From positions 320,001-384,000 of the forward strand of contig NC_064437.1 of the NCBI RefSeq assembly GCF_023343835.1: DNA of 64,000 bases. Reading direction: 5' to 3'. Under the pieces are notes generated by a model, which was not told the origin of the DNA, did no database searches, and was given only the letters and a program-made list of their open reading frames with translations. A program made the translations under genes and the position numbers. This stretch comes from Lagopus muta (taxonomy: Eukaryota > Chordata > Aves > Galliformes > Phasianidae). Positions 1-27,444 of the stretch are shown here, in pieces. How positions within the stretch are numbered: the first letter of the stretch is position 1; each line of letters opens with the position of its first letter.

Positions 1-17722
<17,722 letters not shown>

Positions 17723-17900
17723 TTGTTCAACGTATCTTCTTTGTTTCAGCAGAGTTCTTGCAGTAATACGATTCCTCGCTCAAGAGCAGCGACGGCCCTG
17801 CTGAAAAACACCCTGATGGTCTCTGGCTAAAAATAAACCCTGTGCCAATGGAATGTCATGCAACAATGGCACGGAGCACAGCAGCACGTGCTGCCAAGTG
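17723..17900 (-). promoter_or_regulatory. Probable TNNI3K promoter with MEF2, TEAD/MCAT and E-box sites
   Basis: Just upstream of the TNNI3K ATG is an exact MEF2 consensus, CTAAAAATAA (17827-17836), whose minus-strand reading TTATTTTTAG could also act as a TATA-like element. A TEAD/MCAT core ACATTCCA (minus strand, 17849-17856) and a CACGTG E-box (17885-17890) follow further upstream. Mammalian TNNI3K (also called CARK) is heart-specific and reported to depend on MEF2C. The transcription start is inferred, not seen. Confidence 0.55.
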
Positions 17901-20900
17901 TGACAAAATAGCGCAGGTACCTCATCAGCCTCTTTAAAAATCGACTGCCCGTTTCAATAGAAATGTTTGCTCTCGTCTGCTGCATACATAAAACTGGAGG
18001 AGAGGAGGCAATTTGGTGGCTGGTTACCAATTTGGTACAGAGAAAGGCGTTAATGAGGTTGAATCCCAAACAGTCTTTTGGGATCCCCGAGGAGCGCTGA
18101 GGGTCCTTGGCTTGAAGACAACAGAGAAGATCTCAACTGGTAACATTAACAGCAGCTGCAGCACACAGGATGGCTTTGGAGAACCTGAGTATTTTAATTG
18201 TAACGTATACATTGTATCATACCAGGGAACACTGACTTCTTCCCCTTTGGTAACATTTGCACATGTTGCTACATTTTGAGGACATCCCTCCAAGTAAAAC
18301 CGGAGCTGAGTTTGCTGTCAGGAATTCAGTACGCTGACTTTGCATTTTTCTGTCCTTAGGCAGAGAACCACAGCAAAGCTGCCCCTTCACAGCCACACAG
18401 CTGCAGCTCCACAGGCCAGCATGTCTGTCAGGCTGCAAATGAAGGACACGACCTGGAGAAAGCAGGCCTATCAGCCATGCAGACTGACTGCTAAGGAGGG
18501 AGGCTCTTTGCTGTGCTCTGGCCCTGCTCCCGCTGGAGTTTTCCCCAGAACAGAGGATGTTTGAGCTGCTTTGCTCACATTCTGAGCAGACTGTGCACTA
18601 ATCAGCAAAGGGCCAGGACCTGTATGGATATGCATCATGCTGACATCCTTGTTAGCATTTTAGTCAGCACTCAGCATCATAGAAATGCATTAAAAAAATC
18701 CATGGTCCAAGTAGACAGGACTTCGTGCTTACATATACAAGCAAAGAAACCATGTCATAATAAACTGATACTGTGTGCACAGATGATTCCTCTAAGAGCT
18801 TCTGCTTAAGAGCCATGCAAGAAAGTTGGTCAACAGCAAAATAGTGCTGCTTTCCACTCACATAATCCAAACCTCCTTTAATCTGGTTAGCACAGATCTG
18901 CTCGTCTATGTCTGCACCTTTCACATCCATTTCCCTTCAAACAGGAAGACTTCAAACTCATTTTCTCATCCCACTTTGGGATTTCTGCTCTTTTCTGTAT
19001 CTCCTTCTTCTTTGATTGCTTTTTAAAATTTACTTTATATTTGTATCCTGATACATACACACACACAAATATATTTAAAGCCTGCTGATTGACCTTGACA
19101 GTTGTTCTGTTTAGTCTTCTCAGTTGAGGATTTCAGGCAAGAGGATATGTAAATATAGTACACATACATCAAATCTCTAGCAAGCTGCATCCCACCACAA
19201 ACAAACTCGAACTCCCATGATAGCTCCTGGCACACCGTGAGCTCATCCTTGTATTTGCACTGATTTACACATAAAACCAAGGACGTATTTTGGAAGACTT
19301 TGACCTGCTGACAAGATGCCCTGTGATACGTGACCAAATATTTGCAAAGCGCACCAGCCTCTGAACTGATCCTCCACATCCAGTTGCCAAGCAACGAGGA
19401 GGGCTGTAAAAACAGCACCCTATGGTTACCTGCTCTGCCACTGCTTCTGTTACCTTAGTGCAGCTTTTCTTCCCTCTCCTGAGGGCAGCCGTGGCTGTGC
19501 AGCCCAGGAACAAACTTCTGGCCACCCCCCAGCCCACGAGCCTGCAGGATGCTCGGCCAGGTGCCTCCCACCACTACCTGGGCTAGGAACTTGGTGACAC
19601 ACGGAGCTTTCTGAGCATTCTGTGATCCGTCCCTTCGGGTTTTCCCCTTTGGCTGTTAAAAAAAGGCAGATCTGCTTGTTCTTTATCACCTGTGCTCTCA
19701 GAACAGCTCTGGAAGTGCTTGGAGGCTGGCCCGGGGCTGTGTGAGGACACCTGAATCCAGGGGAATAATTAATAACAGCCGAGCCTGTTTACAAACAAAC
19801 ACCAGAGGGAGAACTACACCGACATCAGGGTTAGCCCATTTCTAATTAACATACGTCCAAGGGGCACTGAAACGTCAAGAGCAATGTTTTCTCAGTGAGT
19901 ATTCAGATGTAATTGCAGATGTAATACTAAGCTGTGCAATTTTTGGTAATGCTCAGGTACGTCACGTGAGCAGGGCGTTCAAATACATCGTTACAGAACT
20001 AAAGCAGGAGGAAGCCGATAGCCCACGTAACAAAGCAGGCGCTCACACCTCCTGGGTGGCAGCGGATTGGAGGGGTGTGCAGAAGCACAGCGCTGCTATT
20101 TTGGTGATGGCAGCACGGCGGTGGCATTTGCACAGGGATTAACCTTCCACATGCGCAGAGAGGAAAAAAGGAATCTGTCGCATCAGATTTAGGAACATGA
20201 GATGGGAATGCTGAGCAGCACAAACTCCTTATCCAAGCCAAGGCGATGCAAAAGATGGAACTTTCTTACCTTGGTTCCCCAAATCCTTCTGGCACGGGTA
20301 TCTCTCAGCTCCTCCTCCTTTTTTTTTTCTTCTTTCCCTTACACTAATTTCAGCTGCCTCACCCTGTGTTCTTTTCTAAGTGCCCGATTGCTCACGTTTC
20401 AATCTCCTGCCTAAAACATTGCTGAACTAATTCTCTTCTCCCAAATTCCATAATGCAATACAGACAGTATGGCTAAATCTCTGTCCATTATTACATGCTC
20501 TCAAGGCAGCCTGTGAAATCATTAAGATCATGTTCATTATGAGCCCCAGTATTACACAACAGAGCAAAACTAATTAAATAATGAAAGCCAACATGAATAA
20601 AATCATTCAACACTCATTTTTCTCGAGACCACATCTGTCCCAGTTGCACTTCAGGAAGGGTGGAGACAGGCAGGATCCAAAGGCCCACACAGATTCTGCA
20701 TCCACCTGGGAACTCAGTGAGTCTTCATCAAAATCAAGCTCCAAGTTTCAACAGATGCCTCCTGCTCTTAGGAAGCCCTATCTGTCACTTTCTGCACTGC
20801 ACCTTCACTGCTCAGACCACAGGATGATCACAAAGTGCCACAGTCGTCTTGTTCTCGGAATCTGATAGTGGAAGCCAGAAACACCAAAACTGCAATTACC

Positions 20901-22003
20901 TTACTGTTAAATGTTACTATGTGGCCTTGGATAAGTCTCTCAATTGCTTGGGACAATTCCAGCTGGTTGAATGAGAGCAATGCTTTAGATGCTAGAGAGT
21001 GAACACAGTTCACTTGCTTTAGCAGTTAAACTGTGAGAAAGCAGCTAAACTTTGTAAAATGCCATCTAAGTAAAATAGTCTGTACATCAAACTTTGACTA
21101 TTAGTGCCTGGAACTGCCCAGTTTGAAGTCTTTTAATAAGATGTCATTACATTATAAGACAGCCCTTCCTTAAGGACAAGAATTTGTTACAGCTAAAAAC
21201 ACGCACGCTCGTTAAGCAGCTCTAACACATAAAGCAAACAATTATCTCCTGCCTAAAGAAATGCACTAGATAATTTTTCAGATGTGTCATGAAGGATTGA
21301 CAGAAACACTGGCTTGTCTGTTATCTCCTCTCAACACAAATACTGATTAACTCAGAAATGACATCACATCCTTGGTAGGCTGAACACCCTTTTGTGTTCT
21401 GCAGCTCCCATGCTTTCTCTGCCTGCTGAGCTGCTCAGCCAGTGCCCAACAAAATCAACAAGCTGCAGAATTGGCCTGCAGAAGGTCTGACTGGTGAATG
21501 CAGAGCTCTGCCTCTTACTGTCAGGGTATGTCAGGAGAGCCCTATCCCGCACTGCCATTCTCATGGCACGGTCCACTTTCTCTATTTGTTAGAACATTTC
21601 CACTACTGTCTGCAAATTACCACTGTTTTATTGGTAGTAAGAAAAGGTTATGGGTACATCAGACAATTAATGGGAACACACGCAGTTTCTGTGGCTCACT
21701 GGAGACGAGTGGAAGCTTACACATAGAAGTGCTTATGAATAAGTGCAGAATCCAAGACTGAAATTACAGAACATGTATGTGAACATGGACACATATAAAA
21801 ACATAAATTTGTTGACAGGGCTCTGTATCAAAATGTTGATTTTAAGGTTTTCCACATATGCTGCATGAAACCTGATTTTAAAAATGACAGACAACACAAA
21901 TCCAGATATTTTGATATCTGTGGAATAAATTCATTCAGACTGCTGACATTGCCGATGGCTAACATTGATCAAAACCCGATCTCTAGAACTCCAGACAAGA
22001 ATA
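17901..22003. other. Spacer between FPGT and TNNI3K
   Basis: About 4 kb with no exon or CR1 element that I recognise. It contains a pyrimidine-rich stretch near 20305-20345 and several short chance ORFs. A readthrough FPGT-TNNI3K transcript would remove this as intron. Confidence 0.6.
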
Positions 22004-22009
22004 TTTATT
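22004..22009 (-). terminator. Candidate FPGT polyadenylation signal AATAAA
   Basis: This is the first canonical AATAAA on the minus strand after the FPGT stop codon (tttatt on plus). It would give a 3' UTR of about 0.5 kb, with T/G-rich sequence just downstream. Confidence 0.45.
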
Positions 22010-22483
22010 GTAGAAAGGACACATGGAGTAGCATAAAAACTTACAGCAGTTTCATGTTTCTTACCCAGTAAATCAAACTTACACCCCCTCCGTTATGTGA
22101 ATAACAGTGAGCACATGTCAGAGGCACACTTGGTGCAGGAGTGTGAGCAGAAGCAGCCACCTCTTACCTGTCCAGCCTGCAGTTGGTCCAGCACACCTGA
22201 GCAGGACAGCATCACTCCACAGAAGGAATTCTGAGAGAGAAATACACTAATGCATTTTTACTTTCTTGTGTGCTGGTTGGAGCACTGGCCTGCTGACCCA
22301 CGTGCCAGACATGACAGTCTAAGACTTTGACCAGGGCTCCACTCCTTTTTATGCTTTTGCTTAGAAGGAACACTGAGAAGATCTGCTGTACGTTTTGCTT
22401 ACAATCACTACAAACTGGCAAGTAAATCATCCACAAATTGCAGACAAATTAAAGACAGGACATTTGTTCAAGCACCAGTCCTT

Positions 22484-23934
22484 CTACAAATCAGATTTAT
22501 CTTTTTGCCTTTTTAGACAAATTTCATCACGAATTTCATTTCTAAATTTCAGCATGTCTTCTACATCTTTGTAGGCAAGCATTTCTTGAACAGACAGGAG
22601 CTTAAAGCCTTTCAGTGTAAAAGCTGACACACGCTGCACAGAATTTAACATGTTCAGTGACATCCTAACAGACTCACTTAAACTAGAACAAACTGGAAAA
22701 ATCCTGGCAGTCCACAACCCAAACTGTGAGTTCTCACCAGAGAAGAGCTGGTCTGAAACCTGCACACCCCAGAGCTCCAAGCATTCTCGTAGGCTGACTC
22801 CAAAAAACCGTAGTGAGTTTGTATCCGACAGCAATTCCACATTCTTTTTCAGATCATCTTCTACACTAAACACCATACTTACATACTTCACCTGATCATC
22901 AATTTTTACACTTAACGAACTCAGAAAACAGTTGGAAGGTATGTCTACTTCCAAATTGATGCAGGATCCACTAACAATGCAGTTCTTCCCTACCAACACT
23001 CCAGGCCCAATCCTGGAGTATTCAATAATGGATCCAGGTCCTACAAAACACCCAGGCTCAAGTATGCTTTGAATGATACTTGCTGATCCACCCAAGGTCT
23101 CAGCTTTGTCAGAAGAGATGCTAAAAGCCTCAGGCAGTAAGTTAAGCTCAAATTTCAGTTTGCTATCAGATGTAAAATGAAACAAATACTCTTGAGTAGT
23201 TCCAATGTGATAGAACTTAGAGTTGTTTAAGACTATGACATTAAGTGAAGTTCCTTTCAGAAGAGAACAGAGCTTCTGCCGTACTTCTGCTAACTGTGAT
23301 TCCTCTTTTGTGGCTTTACTTGTATTTTTTGTGTGATCTTGAGTGGTTCCACGTCCCAGGGCCTGTAGGAAGTCACCATACGCATCTATTTCACAGCACA
23401 GAGTATCAATTTGCTTATAGAATGCCAGTAATTGTTTTGCAGTGCCGTGATCAATGTAAAATATACTGTCTGTATACACGCACTCTGAGTCCACTTCCGA
23501 GTCACTGTGGTCTGCAAAGGAATCCAGCTGAGAAGAATTCCTTCTTACACAGACTGCACCACACCGGCGCATGGTCTGCACATCTGGTTTGTGCAGGAAA
23601 CGATGGCAAGATGCGTATTCAAGTCCTCCTTCTCCTGAGAGACTGGATGGATCTAAAACAAACACTCCATGAGTGGTCCCAACAGCCAAATCTGAAGGGT
23701 GAGCTAAAGCAGTAAATCCGGGCTTATCAAACGTGATCGTTTCTGTAGGGCCGGTGCTGTAAAGCTCTATGTCATCTGAACAAGTAATGAGAATTCCTGG
23801 TTTCATGTGACGAGGGAAATCGATGTACATGGCAAGCTTCAGCTCCAGCATTTGGTAGACAGGATCGCCGAAAGGCAAGGCTGTGAAAATCTTGCCCAGT
23901 GCACTTGCATTCGGTAAACGCTGACTGTAACCAC
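22484..23934 (-). CDS. FPGT: FPGT coding exon 4 (most of the enzyme, stop codon)
   Basis: One 1451-base terminal exon carries codons 117-599 and the stop TAG. Acceptor tcttcag then GTGGTTACAG, giving [15 protein letters not shown] of the nucleotidyltransferase loop. The frame is open throughout; no damage is visible. Confidence 0.97.
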
Positions 23935-26717
23935 CTGAAGAAAAAGACACAGAGGACACTTCCTGGGAGACCACAAGCTGTGAAGTTGGTCCTATGCCAA
24001 GCATTCCTCAAAAAAGTCAGATTTAAAAAAGTTATCATACGCCTTCAAATATTTCCTGAGACAGATCTGACCTAACGTCCAAAATTCAGTGTGCCTCAAA
24101 CAGCTATTTTTACATCTGTGGTTGATTTCGTTACCTTTAGTTTTGATTCAGGGCTGGAGTACAAACAACTCATCTATAAATACAGAAAATAAATGACTCC
24201 AGCTGTTTGCTTGAAAACTAAAGGAGAAAGAAAAAACATCCCAAAACAATTTTAAGTGAGAGAGGAGTCAAACAAGCAACACTTTGGTAAGGTGGCCTCT
24301 TATTTAGTGGATGGCAACCCTGCCCACAGCAGAGTGGAACTGGATGATCTGTAAGGTCTCTTCCAACCCAAGACATTCTAGGATTCTTTGACCTGGTTTC
24401 TTTCTTCTCTGCTAAGTGGATACAGTTTTCCACCCAACACATCTTGAAAGGGCTTTGACAAATTGGGTAAGGCAGCAAACATTTGTTCTGTATTTACAAG
24501 ACCTCTAGGTCCCTATGCAGCCTGCAGGGAGGAAGAGACTGCTTAAGTGGGCATTTCAAGGCAGTAGCTTAATTCTGATGTTCTGACTGACCAAAGAACC
24601 CAAGTGCTGAAATGCTGAAGTGACAGTAACAACTCCAGAAGTTCCAGTGGAAATTCAAATGACCACTTCAGCTCCACTTGAGGTTACTTTTCTAAGAGAA
24701 CTGCATTTCTAATTCTTTATCTATCAACATCAGTTCTTTGTTTGTTTGTTTTTCAAAGGTGACATTGTAAAGCGTGGAATGTAAAACAGAACTTACCAGA
24801 ATGAATTAGTAGCACGATAAAAGAAGTCCATTTATCACCGTAGAGATTTTCCAGGCACTGAAGAACATGAAGTGTTGATCCACCATTTCCTAAAGAAAAA
24901 AGCATTTTATTATAAAGATCACCAATGATACATTCACTGAAACGTGAAGCACGCGGAGATCTGGCGATGTTTATTAAATGTGGTTTTTTTCTGTGTAAGA
25001 AATGAGCTGTCACTTGTTTTTAAAAGGTAAAATTTATTTACTTATTTTTTTTTAACAGACTGCCCGCAGATGCACTGACGTCTATCTGACATTTCCTCAA
25101 TCAGTTCTGACAGAACAGCCTTCCTAGAGCACTGCAGCTGAGTCACGCAGTGAGGATGCACAGCCAAAGCAAAGGACACCTTGGCTGGGCAGGATGGTTC
25201 TGTTCAGAACAGCCTCACCACCCAATGCTTTCCAACTGACCCAACTCAGCCCCAAACGATGGCTCCTGTATGAAACGTCGCACAGCTTCACCACTGACTT
25301 CCATCAAACTTTCAGAAGGAAAAAATGTAAAACTTCTGGATATTCTTATGTGCTTCTAAAACAGCAAGATTTCTGAAAGTAATCTGTGCCTATTATTTTA
25401 TACTGCAGATAGACTGCTGAGATTGGCTACCTTCTACATCCAAGTAAACAGCTATAATGAGCTTAGGATGGTATGGCAGACAACTTTCTTCCAGGTTATT
25501 GTTGCACGTTGTTGAACGCATTGAAATACATCAGTGTAAACTACCAGCTCAAAGTGAGCAGAATGAATTTACAAAACAACCACGGGTCAGTTGTATTCCA
25601 CACTGGGAATACAGAAGACAGCCATACTGTATGAGCAATGTGCACCCACAGACCACTGGGATGGTGTCCCACAGAATCACAGAACGGCTTGGGTTGGAAG
25701 GGACCTCAAGGATCATGAAGCTCCAACCCCCCACGGCAAGCAGGACCACCAACCTCCACATTTCATAGCAGCCCAGGCTGCCCAGGGCCCCATCCAACCT
25801 GGCCTTGAACACCTCCAGGGATGGACGAGGCATCACAGCCTCTCTGGGCAGCTGTTCCAGCACCTCACCACTCTCTCTGTAAAGAACTTCCCCCTGACAT
25901 CCAACCTAAGCCTTCCCTCCTGCAACAACATCGTCCCAGTTATCATAATGGAAATTTTCTCTGCAAAAATTACCTTACGTGAAGTCTGAGAAGCACAAAC
26001 CTGCCATGCTGTGGCAGGAACGACAGTAACATGCTACCAACATCATTAGAGCCTACATCTGTGCTGCAAAGGACATTTTTTGAGCAGGATTTTGAAGCCT
26101 CTCCATTGCAAGAGAGCAGTTGCAGTGGTCACACACAAAGCTGAGCTCGGCGTGACTCAACACGAGTACGATCATACGGGTGCACTACATGAGCACAGAT
26201 CCCCGAAGGACCAGACGAGGCCCCAGATGAGGGTAACATCACAGCGGCTGCAGAGCAGCCCTACAGCCCGCAGTCTGACGCCCTCCGTCGCGCACGGATC
26301 CGATTGCTCCGCAGCCGCCAGGCGGGGCACGCACCGATTTTGTGTCCCGGGGGATCCACGAAGACGTGGTACCGCACGCCCAGCGGCAGCTCCCCGCCCC
26401 GCAGCTTGGCGGCCAGCTGCCGCCGGAACGCCCGCTCCTGCTCCGCGTCGGCGGCGGTGATGGCGACCAGGTCCCAGAACTCGCCGTGCCTCGCGGCTCT
26501 GCCTGTCCGGCGGGGCGGAACGCGGTCAGCGCCGGGCCCGGGCCGCGCTCCTCGCGGGGCCGCGGATCCACGGCAGCGCCCCGCGCCCGCCCCGCGCCCC
26601 GCCGGCCCGCCCCGCGCCCGCCGCCCCACCTCGGAGCGCGGCGAACCGCTCCAGCCGCCGCCCCGTGGCCGCCCGCCGCGCCGCGCTCCGCCCGCCCGCC
26701 GCCGCCGCCGCCGCCAT
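22484..26717 (-). CDS. FPGT: FPGT, fucose-1-phosphate guanylyltransferase (complete, 4 coding exons)
   Basis: FPGT makes GDP-L-fucose from L-fucose-1-phosphate and GTP in the cytosolic fucose salvage pathway. Coding exons are 26630-26717, 26335-26502, 24797-24889 and 22484-23934, totalling 1800 bases, i.e. 599 residues plus TAG, close to the human length of about 600. All introns are AG/GT, and every splice leaves one base of a split Gly codon before the junction. [13 protein letters not shown] and [13 protein letters not shown] mark the N-terminal region. The nucleotide-binding loop [20 protein letters not shown] spans the exon 3/4 junction near codons 112-131. The C-terminal half has beta-helix-like repeats ([18 protein letters not shown]) and ends with [20 protein letters not shown] and [11 protein letters not shown]. 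The start is chosen because MAAAAAAGG followed by the [11 protein letters not shown] segment aligns with the mammalian N terminus. It lies 4.8 kb upstream of TNNI3K on the same strand. Confidence 0.97.
24308..24391 (+). mobile_element. Short CR1 3' terminus, plus strand
   Basis: tggcaaccctgcccacagca, then aactggatgatctgtaaggt and cttccaacccaag, ending near ggattctttga. It lies inside FPGT intron 3, antisense to the gene. Confidence 0.8.
24797..24889 (-). CDS. FPGT: FPGT coding exon 3
   Basis: Codons 86-116: [20 protein letters not shown], then [10 protein letters not shown]. Donor TCTG|gtaagt ends in phase 1, which fits FPGT exon 4 and also TNNI3K exon 2. Confidence 0.95.
25664..25935 (-). 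mobile_element. CR1 LINE 3' end fragment, minus strand
   Basis: It starts with cacagaatcacagaacggct (CR1 3' end in antisense), then cttgggttggaagggacctc, and runs to acatccaacctaagccttc. It belongs to the 3'-end type ending with ttccaaccc/aggatcat-like sequence, different from the copies at 7210 and 31445. It lies in FPGT intron 2 in the gene's orientation. Confidence 0.9.
26335..26502 (-). CDS. FPGT: FPGT coding exon 2
   Basis: Codons 30-85, starting [17 protein letters not shown] and ending [10 protein letters not shown]. Acceptor ccggacag, donor ATCG|gtgcgt. Intron 1 before it is only 127 bases and very GC-rich. Confidence 0.94.
26630..26717 (-). CDS. FPGT: FPGT coding exon 1 (start codon)
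   Basis: ATG at 26717-26715 is followed by an alanine run encoded by a GCC/GGC tract, then [12 protein letters not shown]. Donor CCGAG|gtgggg. It is extremely GC-rich, inside the CpG island. Confidence 0.9.
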
Positions 26718-26996
26718 CGCCCCGCGCTCCACCGAGCGCCGACGGGCGCCGCCTACCCGGAAGCGCCGGGCCGGGCGGGGGGCGGACGCGGAGCGCCGTG
26801 CGCAGCTGCTGGAGCTGAGCTGAACCCGGGCTGCGCTGCCGGGCACAATCCGCCGCGGCGCTCTGCCCCGAGTTGATTTTTGTAGCCGTGGGCCTCGGCC
26901 TCTTGCGGAGTGTGCGGGCCTCAGAATCGGAGGGAGAGGCAGGATTTGTCTGCGCCTAAATCTTACGGCACAAATGGCTGGAAAGCACTATAGGAA

Positions 26997-27081
26997 AAAA
27001 GAAAAGAAAAGAAAAGAAAAGAAAAGAAAAGAAAAGAAAAGAAAAGAAAAGAAAAGAAAAGAAAAGAAAAGAAAAGAAAAG
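26997..27081 (+). repeat. (AAAAG)17 microsatellite
   Basis: Seventeen perfect copies of AAAAG, 85 bases, about 280 bases upstream of the FPGT start codon and just beyond the CpG island. Seen directly. Confidence 0.98.
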
Positions 27082-27335
27082 TAAGAAGCAGCTACCGGAA
27101 ATAATTTAGAAACTTTAAAAAAGTTACCAAAATTTCATCGTTTTCCATGTCTGTAAACAGAAGACGACAGGCAGGATGCTGTGTGCTCCCGCTGCTCTGT
27201 GGGTGGGCTGTCACTGCGGCACGGCCCCCCAGGGCAGTGTGGCTGCAGTCCGTCTGAGCCCGGCTCACGCTCTCGGCTCTCTCTACATTGAGCCCCACGC
27301 ATCCTCGTGAAACCATATCTCCGATATTCAGTGCG

Positions 27336-27440
27336 GAGGTTGGTGGCCCTGCCTGCAGCAGGGGAGGGGCGGGGGGGCGATTGGAGATTCGTGATCCTTA
27401 AGATCCCTCCCAACCCGGGCCATTCTGTGATTCTGTTCAC
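27336..27440 (+). mobile_element. CR1 3' terminus fragment, plus strand
   Basis: ggaggttggtggccctgcct, a G-rich interruption, then cttaagatccctcccaaccc and gggccattctgtgattctgt. Same 3'-end type as the element at 25664. Confidence 0.82.
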
Positions 27441-27444
27441 TGAC

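Larger units (their letters stand above)
26270..26870 (-). promoter_or_regulatory. CpG-island promoter of FPGT
   Basis: About 600 bases of very high GC and dense CpG cover FPGT exons 1 and 2 and the sequence upstream of the ATG. Upstream of the start are an ETS-type CCGGAAG (26757-26763) and GC boxes around 26773-26786, typical of TATA-less housekeeping promoters. In mammals this island is shared with the divergent gene LRRIQ3; whether it drives plus-strand transcription here cannot be told from sequence. Confidence 0.8.

Noticed and set aside
23245-23715. 156-codon plus-strand ORF
   Set aside because: It is the antisense shadow of FPGT exon 4, whose minus-strand frame matches the family.
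26304-26876. 190-codon plus-strand ORF across the FPGT promoter and first exons
   Set aside because: It is antisense to FPGT exons 1-2 within a GC-rich CpG island, where stop codons are rare; composition is Ala/Pro/Arg noise.
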